A stretch of 9,962 bases of DNA from positions 1 through 9,962 of the forward strand of contig JAZTWG010000007.1 of NCBI GenBank assembly GCA_045635745.1. Direction: 5' to 3'. Below the pieces are notes generated by a model. The model was not told the origin of the DNA and searched no databases. It was given only the letters and a program-made list of their open reading frames with translations. Position 1 is the stretch's first letter. The number at the start of each line of letters is the position of its first letter. Below are positions 5,520-9,962 of this stretch, piece by piece. A program made the position numbers and the translations under genes. The stretch comes from SIG78 sp045635745 (GTDB lineage: Bacteria; Verrucomicrobiota; Lentisphaeria; Victivallales; Victivallaceae).

Positions 5520-6968
5520 TCAATCTTTGCCGGAGGGAATGAAGTCATTTTCCAGCGAATCGCACAGTTTGCGTTTTTCGGCAGCATGCCAGATCGCCAG
5601 ATGGATGCACGGCTGATTGCCGGTTTCGCACAGACCATTATCCCGCACACCGCCGCAGATACCATTGGCAAGGCGTTTGGGGCAGCGATCCGGACAATAA
5701 AATTGTGTTTTCGGCAAGCGGCATTTCTGACAGCCGCGACAGCCGGCGAGCAATTTTTTCAGCCAGCGGCGCTCGTGGGCTTCCTGCGTATCGGCTTCCG
5801 GGAAGAGAAAACGGCGCGCCTGATCGCCGCAACGTTTGAAAAAACTCATTTCCGGCAGCGTGAATTCCGTCAACGGCGGTATTGCTGTATCGCCGGTTTT
5901 GCCGGAAAGCAGATTTTCAAAGAGATAAAAATGTTTATCAGCCGGTGCCATATCGGTTCTGGCCATATAAAATTTGTATTCATCGACCCATTGCTGCAGA
6001 GTGGTGAATTCTTTCAGTGCCCGGGCAATACGCTCCGTGGCGATGGCGATCTTGGAAGGCGTATCGGCACCGGAAATCTGTATGCCGCTGTAACCTAAAA
6101 GTTTGCATCCGGCCGCCTGCAGCTCCAGCCGGCGGTATTGGGCGGCTTCGAACTGGCTGGCGGAAAATTGCAGTTCTTTTTCCAGAATGGCCAGAAAATC
6201 TTCGGAAATAGTGATCCCCGGCATGGCGTTGGCAATGATCTTTTCCACCTTTTCCGGCGTAAGGATCATCAATCGGGCAATCAGCGGGTGATGGTAGCCG
6301 CGCCACGAAAGATATTTACGCACGGCATCCAGCTGGGCCATATCAAATCCCGCCTGCGTTACAGCAAATTCAGCACCGGAATTGAATTTTTTTATCAGCT
6401 TGAACAAACTGCTGTAAAGTGCCGGCGCTGAATTCAAGTGGCCGTTGACTGCTGCCCCCGGAAAAAACGGCTGCGGCGCGGCGATATTCTGCATCATGCG
6501 CAGTGTATTCACGCTTTCGCAAAACTCCATGCCGCTCAAAGTGCGGGCTGTTTCGCCGGGATGACTTTCGCCGGAAACTGCTGCCAGGTTGGATATATTG
6601 CTGCTTACTGCTTGCGCGATCAGACTGCGCATGCCTTCAGGCGAAGTATTGCGTCCCGAGAGATAGACCAAATGGGCATTGCGGTTTTTTTCCGGCAGCA
6701 ATGCAGCATATTCTACGGCGCGGCGGCCGTTATCGGAACGGTTGCGGTCGGTCAGCGCCAGTGCCACCGGCATATCTTTGCAGCCAAGCAGTTGTTTTTC
6801 CAATTCAGCCAGCCGGCGGGCGGCTTCCTGATCGGAAAGCTCCATACCGGGAGCGGCATGCTCAAAAAGCACCGTGAACACACCACGCTCCAGACAGCGG
6901 CGGAACCGGTTGCCGGATGGCATGTTGAAATTCATTTCCAACTGTATATTGGCTTGTTCTTCGGGCAT
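5520..6968 (-). CDS. metF: Methylenetetrahydrofolate reductase with fused cysteine-rich C-terminal (MetV-type) domain
   Basis: From the ATG at 6968 the protein has 482 residues. Residues about 20-300 match the FAD-binding MetF barrel, which reduces 5,10-methylene- to 5-methyl-tetrahydrofolate for methionine synthesis or one-carbon flow. FEHAAPG places the conserved catalytic Glu at residue 36; ALTDRNR (71-77), HLVYLSG (99-105), LAAVSGE (128-134) and FAVTQAGFD (201-209, with Q205) are family blocks. From about residue 405 follows a domain with eight cysteines (410, 413, 416, 425, 429, 438, 447, 454) in the pattern CxxCxxC...CxxxC...CGG...C...C, like the MTHFR C-terminal domain found as separate MetV in acetogens, where it supports the metal- or flavin-linked redox partner. 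Residues 300-400 are a helical linker. An upstream in-frame TTG (6977) is less likely; the ribosome binding site is weak (TGAGA). The gene is monocistronic with its own promoter at 7017-7045. Confidence 0.85.
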   Translation of the reverse strand: MPEEQANIQLEMNFNMPSGNRFRRCLERGVFTVLFEHAAPGMELSDQEAARRLAELEKQLLGCKDMPVALALTDRNRSDNGRRAVEYAALLPEKNRNAHLVYLSGRNTSPEGMRSLIAQAVSSNISNLAAVSGESHPGETARTLSGMEFCESVNTLRMMQNIAAPQPFFPGAAVNGHLNSAPALYSSLFKLIKKFNSGAEFAVTQAGFDMAQLDAVRKYLSWRGYHHPLIARLMILTPEKVEKIIANAMPGITISEDFLAILEKELQFSASQFEAAQYRRLELQAAGCKLLGYSGIQISGADTPSKIAIATERIARALKEFTTLQQWVDEYKFYMARTDMAPADKHFYLFENLLSGKTGDTAIPPLTEFTLPEMSFFKRCGDQARRFLFPEADTQEAHERRWLKKLLAGCRGCQKCRLPKTQFYCPDRCPKRLANGICGGVRDNGLCETGNQPCIHLAIWHAAEKRKLCDSLENDFIPSGKD

Positions 6969-7016
6969 ATTTCTCAAATTGGTTTACTGATTGCAAGACA
7001 AGTTGTCATGAGAATT

Positions 7017-7045
7017 AATTTAGCATCATATATTGAGAGTTTCAA
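7017..7045 (-). promoter_or_regulatory. Sigma-70-type promoter for metF
   Basis: On the minus strand TTGAAA (7045-7040) is followed after exactly 17 bases by TAAATT (7022-7017), with an extended -10 TGC just before it. Start of transcription near 7010 gives a leader of about 40 nt, too short for a SAM or folate riboswitch; none was seen. Confidence 0.5.
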
Positions 7046-7183
7046 TTCGTAAAAAGAGCTGTTTGGAAAAAAAATCGGACTTTTCGCATCTTGCGGCTTT
7101 TAAAATCAGCGATCAGCGGTTATATTACCTTGCAATACTTTTGCCGGAATACTTTATCCCGGCTGGAATAAACAGAGGAACTT
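7046..7183 (+). other. ftsQ upstream region
   Basis: This gap between the metF promoter and ftsQ must hold the ftsQ promoter. Candidates are TTGCAA (7130-7135) with TTTATC 17 bases later, or the TATATT near 7121; neither is convincing. It also holds a tandem 7-mer (ATCAGCG twice, 7105-7118) and a small hairpin (GCCGG 7143-7147 with CCGGC 7159-7163). The Shine-Dalgarno sequence AGAGGA precedes the ftsQ ATG by about 5 nt. Confidence 0.3.
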
Positions 7184-8017
7184 ATGGCAGTCAGTCGCAA
7201 AACTAAAAACAGCAGTCAATCCGCCACCCCGGCAGTGCGGCAGGAAAAGAAAAAATTGCTTCGCGGTATTATCCTGCTGGCAGTGCTGGTGTTGCTGATC
7301 GCCGGCGGTGTGGCGGCACTTTTCTGGCTGCAAGACCGTATGTTCAAAGGCAATGACCACTTTGTACTGCGGCATGTGAATATTGAATCCAGCGGCTATT
7401 GGGGCAAGGGTATTGAAAACCGCCGGGTACTGTTGGGCAAACTCAACTTGCAGGCGGGCAAAGATAATCTTTTTGAGCTGGATATGCGTAAAATCAGATC
7501 TGTGCTGCGCGCCATACCCAATATTGCCGATGCCCGGGTAAGCAAAACCCTGCCGGATACTTTGAATCTGCATATTGAAGAACGCATACCGCGCGCTTTT
7601 GTCGGCAGACCCAATTCGCCGCAGGTGGTCGATGCCAACTGTGTGGTGATGAATTCACGGGAGTGTTTCGGCGTGCATCCACGGCTGCCGGTGATCAACG
7701 GCATGAAACATACTTACCTGAAAGTCGGCGAACAGCACCGTGCTCTGCAGGAAGCTTTGAATCTGATAATGACCGTACAGCGCTATCCGTGTTTTTCGGT
7801 GGTGATGGTCAATTTGAGCCAGGCGGATAAACTGGTTGTTTATATGGATTATCATGTGCGCCACATGGTGCGTCGTTATCACGTTACCATGCCGGTCGGC
7901 AATTACACCGAATGGCTGGATACATTGAAAAGTGCTATCGAAAATGCCCGCCGTCACGGCAACGATCACAACCGGATCAACCTGACTTTTCAGGATCAGG
8001 TGGTTTTGAGCCGTTGA
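7184..8017 (+). CDS. ftsQ: Cell division protein FtsQ (DivIB/POTRA family)
   Basis: The 277-residue product has the FtsQ layout: a basic cytoplasmic tail (1-25), one transmembrane helix (about 26-49, GIILLAVLVLLIAGGVAALFW), then a periplasmic part. The POTRA domain spans about 60-135 (FVLRHVNIESSG ... LFELDMRKIRSVLRAIPNIADARVSKTLPDTLNLHIEER), followed by a beta-rich region to the C-terminus. In the divisome FtsQ links FtsB/FtsL to the septal machinery. The start is supported by AGAGGA just upstream. It usually sits in the dcw cluster between mur/ddl genes and ftsA; here it is alone, flanked by metF and a convergent gene, and terminated by a hairpin inside the neighbour's coding end. Similarity of the C-terminal half to well-known FtsQ proteins is weak, but size and order fit well. 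Confidence 0.82.
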   Translation: MAVSRKTKNSSQSATPAVRQEKKKLLRGIILLAVLVLLIAGGVAALFWLQDRMFKGNDHFVLRHVNIESSGYWGKGIENRRVLLGKLNLQAGKDNLFELDMRKIRSVLRAIPNIADARVSKTLPDTLNLHIEERIPRAFVGRPNSPQVVDANCVVMNSRECFGVHPRLPVINGMKHTYLKVGEQHRALQEALNLIMTVQRYPCFSVVMVNLSQADKLVVYMDYHVRHMVRRYHVTMPVGNYTEWLDTLKSAIENARRHGNDHNRINLTFQDQVVLSR

Positions 8018-8029
8018 GCCGCTTTACGG

Positions 8030-8073
8030 GCCGGTCAGTAAAACACGATCGCCTGACCGGCAAATTCTTTTTT
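8030..8073 (+). terminator. Terminator of ftsQ overlapping the 3' end of the convergent gene
   Basis: GCCGGTCAG (8030-8038) pairs perfectly with CTGACCGGC (8053-8061) around a 14-nt loop, and a T6 run follows at 8068-8073. The hairpin starts 12 bases after the ftsQ stop and includes the stop codon (8035-8037) and last codons of the minus-strand folding-factor gene. On the minus strand no T-run follows, so it acts best for the plus strand. Confidence 0.6.
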
Positions 8074-8892
8074 CATGACTTCTGTCAGGTATGCCTTGGC
8101 CAGCGCATCATAAAGTGCATTGCCGATGGCTTGCTGCAATGCTTCATCCAGCGGTATATAGGTGTAAGATATTCCGTTGCCGCGAAGCAGTATGAGATAG
8201 TTTGCAGTAACGATTTTTATAAAGTTGTTTTCCAGCTTTTCCCGGTGTACAGAGCTGCTGTGCAGTTCATCGAGAACCGGATCCATTGCAAGATTTAAGG
8301 CGTACTTTTTACGCACCGTTTGTGCCGGGATACCCTGCAGCAGTGCTGCCTGCGCCTGACGGAGCGCAGTTTCGCTGCCGGGGGCAAATACCCACAGCTG
8401 TTCCGGATCCAGATTGATCCGGCGGAATATATCCATGTTACGGTAATACCACGATCTGATATGCTCACGGGTTATAGGCGAAGTTGAGCCGTTGCGTTTT
8501 ATATACCAGCGGCGCAAGGCATCGTTGAGTTGATTTTCCAAGCGTACTTTTTCACGGTCGAGCCATTGTTCAACGGTAAGATTCTGTGATTGAAGCCCGG
8601 AAATGAATTTACTTTTTGCTTCCGGCGGCATCAAAAGCAAAGTTTGTTCCAATGTCCGTCGTGTGTGTTCAGTTGATAATCCGATATTTTCCCGGCCGCA
8701 GAGCACTATTGCTGCTGCGGCAGCATAATTTGCCTGAACAGCGCTGGCGAGATCACTTTTGCCATTGGCAAGCAATTCGGCCTCGGCGCGTGTAAAATCC
8801 CGTCCGGCAAGGTGAAAGAATTTTTCATTTTCCGCCGCCGCATTTGCACAACAGAATATACCCAGGAGAAAAATGAAAAAGTTTTTTCTCAT
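8035..8892 (-). CDS. SurA/PrsA-like periplasmic folding factor (parvulin-related)
   Basis: A 285-residue exported protein. Residues 1-20 form a signal peptide (basic start, FFIFLLGIFCC core, ANAAA cleavage site). Residues about 25-135 are helical, like the N-terminal chaperone domain of SurA/PrsA proteins. From 139 (ITREHIRSWYYRNMDIF) there is the classic lead into a parvulin domain, then a stretch matching its order: a short strand (LWVFA, 166-170), an alanine-rich helix (176-188) and G-IPAQTVRKKYA (187-198). The C-terminal block YTYIPLDEALQQAIGNAL ... FAGQAIVFY (243-285) matches the usual end of such proteins. The middle of the parvulin domain seems reduced, so isomerase activity is doubtful and a chaperone role more likely. 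Its ATG overlaps the stop of the upstream lipoprotein gene (ATGA), indicating translational coupling. The 3' end carries the ftsQ terminator. Confidence 0.55.
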   Translation of the reverse strand: MRKNFFIFLLGIFCCANAAAENEKFFHLAGRDFTRAEAELLANGKSDLASAVQANYAAAAAIVLCGRENIGLSTEHTRRTLEQTLLLMPPEAKSKFISGLQSQNLTVEQWLDREKVRLENQLNDALRRWYIKRNGSTSPITREHIRSWYYRNMDIFRRINLDPEQLWVFAPGSETALRQAQAALLQGIPAQTVRKKYALNLAMDPVLDELHSSSVHREKLENNFIKIVTANYLILLRGNGISYTYIPLDEALQQAIGNALYDALAKAYLTEVMKKEFAGQAIVFY

Positions 8893-9524
8893 AACCCGGT
8901 TTTTTCTCCTGCCGTTTTTTTGTTTTCTCCGGCAGGCACGGCTGCTGAAGTTCCGGCGGCAGCTTTTTTCAACGCTTCTGCCGCGGCTTTACGCATAGCG
9001 GCAAGTTCACTCCGGCGCTTCCGGATATCCTGCTGCAGGAGCACTGCAGATTTTTCTGCGGCCGCCAGCGGGGTGATCTTTTCCAGTGCGGCAGTCAGTT
9101 CAACAATGGTTCGGGCGCGGGCAAGTTCCGCCGCTGCATCGCGCAGGGTTATCAGGCTGGTCACTTCCGATTCCAGTATCTGCAAACGGGGGAGCATGGG
9201 GTATTGCCGGCGCTGTTTTTTTACATAAGCAAGCGCTTTATCCAGATTTTTGCTGTCTATATAACTTTGGGCCTTTTCCACGCAGATATTGCTGATGATG
9301 CGGTCGCGCATTTCCATAAGGTCTGCATCATCGGGATCCAGCGCCAGAAGCTTGTCGATAATGGATGCAGCTTCGCTGTAACGGGAGAGCTTCAACGCTT
9401 CGTTGAGTCTGACCGTCAGCTCTGCACGGGCCAGCGGCGGATCGGGCGCTTCTTCCTGCGAACAGCCGGAGCAGAGCGCCAGCAATACAGCAAATACCGG
9501 CAATATAAGAAATCTGTATAACAT
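8889..9524 (-). CDS. Lipoprotein with TPR-like helical repeats, function unknown
   Basis: A 211-residue protein beginning with a lipoprotein signal: MLYRFLILPVFAVLLALCSGC, with Cys21 the likely lipidated residue (the -3 residue is Cys, with Leu at -4, slightly off the usual lipobox). Residues about 30-120 form helix pairs of TPR type (LNEALKLSRYSEAASIIDKLLALDPDDADL; AQSYIDSKNLDKALAYVKKQRRQYPMLP). The rest is a charged, alanine-rich, probably coiled-coil helix (128-190) and a low-complexity tail (GTSAAVPAGENKKTAGEK). The start is supported by a strong AAAGGAG (9534-9540) 9 nt upstream. It overlaps the following SurA-like gene by four bases, so the two are likely made together and may work jointly in outer-membrane protein handling; the divergent neighbour is rpsD. 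I do not recognise a named family. Confidence 0.75.
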   Translation of the reverse strand: MLYRFLILPVFAVLLALCSGCSQEEAPDPPLARAELTVRLNEALKLSRYSEAASIIDKLLALDPDDADLMEMRDRIISNICVEKAQSYIDSKNLDKALAYVKKQRRQYPMLPRLQILESEVTSLITLRDAAAELARARTIVELTAALEKITPLAAAEKSAVLLQQDIRKRRSELAAMRKAAAEALKKAAAGTSAAVPAGENKKTAGEKTGL

Positions 9525-9540
9525 AAAACAATACTCCTTT

Positions 9541-9631
9541 CATTACTTTAACACGCTGTATACATTACAGGCAAAAGCACCAAGTTGCAATTATCAAAGA
9601 TGAAAAAAGCAAAAAAAAATGCGGCAAATAT
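9541..9631. other. Intergenic region between the lipoprotein gene and the rpsD promoter
   Basis: This stretch must hold the promoter of the minus-strand lipoprotein-folding factor pair. Several weak matches exist, for example minus-strand TTGCAA (9590-9585) with TAATGT 17 bases later, and none stands out. An imperfect palindrome CTGTATACATTACAG (9556-9570) lies within the expected promoter area, and there is a run of nine As at 9611-9619. Confidence 0.3.
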
Positions 9632-9660
9632 TTGCAAAAGTGCCTTATTGGAGCTATTTT
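9632..9660 (+). promoter_or_regulatory. Promoter of rpsD
   Basis: TTGCAA (9632-9637) and TATTTT (9655-9660) are separated by exactly 17 bases, a good sigma-70 spacing. Transcription would begin near 9667 and leave a leader of about 130 nt before the rpsD start. Confidence 0.5.
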
Positions 9661-9675
9661 AAATGCTCTGAAGTT

Positions 9676-9752
9676 GCAGTCAGGCCCCATGTTTGTGATT
9701 TATGGGCTTGACACCTGATTGCAGGGGAATGGTTTTTTGCCGGCAGCCGGCA
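9676..9752 (+). promoter_or_regulatory. Structured rpsD leader, candidate S4 autoregulatory element
   Basis: GCAGTCAGG (9676-9684) pairs with CCTGATTGC (9714-9722) with one G-U pair, and nested inside it CCCAT (9686-9690) pairs with ATGGG (9702-9706). A second hairpin, TGCCGG (9738-9743) with CCGGCA (9747-9752), follows a T6 run (9733-9738). S4 is known to repress its own mRNA in E. coli and in Bacillus, where rpsD stands alone as here. Whether this leader binds S4 or acts as an attenuator (hairpin, then T-run) is inference. Confidence 0.45.
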
Positions 9753-9797
9753 GAGTTCCCGACTTCATAAACAATACTTTAAGAAAGGGATAGATCA

Positions 9798-9962
9798 ATG
9801 TCTACCGCAAGTCAAGCCAAGCACAAGTTCTGCCGCCGCGTCGGTCAGTGCCTGTGGGGCGACCCCAAATGTCCGAGCGTCAAGCGTCCTTATCCGGCCG
9901 GTCCTCATGGTAAAGGCCGTCGTGCCAAGCTTTCCACCTACGGCGCCCTGTTGATGGAAAAG
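9798..9962 (+). CDS. rpsD: 30S ribosomal protein S4 (partial, 3' end outside window)
   Basis: The first 55 residues are in the window and run off the right edge. They match the S4 N-terminus: a short lead, CRRVGQCLWG (12-21), RPYPAGPHGKGRRAKLSTYGALLMEK (30-55), equivalent to the RPYPPGQHG...LSEYG..LREKQ region of S4 proteins. S4 binds 16S rRNA early in small-subunit assembly. The short spacing between the start and the PYP motif is that of the shorter S4 forms, not the four-cysteine zinc-binding form, yet this sequence has three cysteines (12, 18, 25) and His9. The Shine-Dalgarno AAAGGGA (9784-9790) is 7 nt before the ATG. The gene is not preceded by rpsM/rpsK, so it is outside the alpha operon at its 5' side. 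Its leader is structured. Confidence 0.95.
   Translation, partial: MSTASQAKHKFCRRVGQCLWGDPKCPSVKRPYPAGPHGKGRRAKLSTYGALLMEK

Noticed and set aside
5454..6098. 214-codon plus-strand open frame over the metF C-terminal region
   Set aside because: Antisense to the eight-cysteine domain, no family features, no convincing ribosome binding site.
6438..7052. 204-codon open frame on the plus strand opposite metF
   Set aside because: It lies entirely antisense to the well-supported MetF reading, has no recognisable motif and low-complexity composition typical of a complementary shadow.
9556..9570. LexA-like box CTGTATACATTACAG
   Set aside because: The CTGT and ACAG arms are 7 bases apart rather than the 8 of the proteobacterial box, and the neighbours are not SOS genes.

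Overview
The window looks like chromosomal DNA from an anaerobic, polysaccharide-degrading bacterium, most likely of the PVC superphylum and Lentisphaerae-like (Victivallis type). This is inferred from the mix of genes: an AraC regulator next to GH78/GH39/CE15-type carbohydrate enzymes, a short-form ribosomal protein S4, a MetF-type reductase carrying a C-terminal cysteine-rich MetV-type domain, and a monocistronic ftsQ. No 16S rRNA or other decisive marker is present, so the placement is tentative.

Positions 1-420 have no complete gene. The first 93 bases read as the C-terminal membrane helix of a plus-strand gene cut by the window edge. They are followed by an unusually dense run of inverted repeats: a 13-bp stem at 111-176, an intrinsic terminator at 178-220, a three-way-junction-like element at 228-341, and a GC-rich hairpin at 351-373.

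Positions 421-4301 are a minus-strand carbohydrate locus. In transcription order it holds a truncated GH39-like glycoside hydrolase (a pseudogene lacking its catalytic half), a short GH78-type alpha-L-rhamnosidase without a signal peptide, and a CE15-like glucuronoyl esterase, also without a signal peptide. The esterase has its own promoter and a structured leader. Divergent from the locus is an AraC-family regulator (4354-5232), the probable local controller. Together they suggest uptake and intracellular trimming of substituted hemicellulose or pectin oligosaccharides, with part of the original enzyme set lost.

Positions 5233-9962 are housekeeping genes. A MetF-MetV fusion (5520-6968, minus) makes methyl-tetrahydrofolate. 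FtsQ (7184-8017, plus) is a division protein standing alone. It converges on a translationally coupled minus-strand pair, a TPR-like lipoprotein (8889-9524) and a SurA/PrsA-like periplasmic folding factor (8035-8892). The right edge holds rpsD (ribosomal protein S4, partial) with a good promoter and a strongly folded leader, a candidate S4 autoregulatory site.

I see no CRISPR array, transposase, phage gene, tRNA or rRNA, and no convincing new multi-gene system. The most interesting signals are the structured element at 228-341, the rpsD leader, the CE15 enzyme with atypical catalytic-acid positions, its attenuator-like leader, and the decayed GH39 gene.
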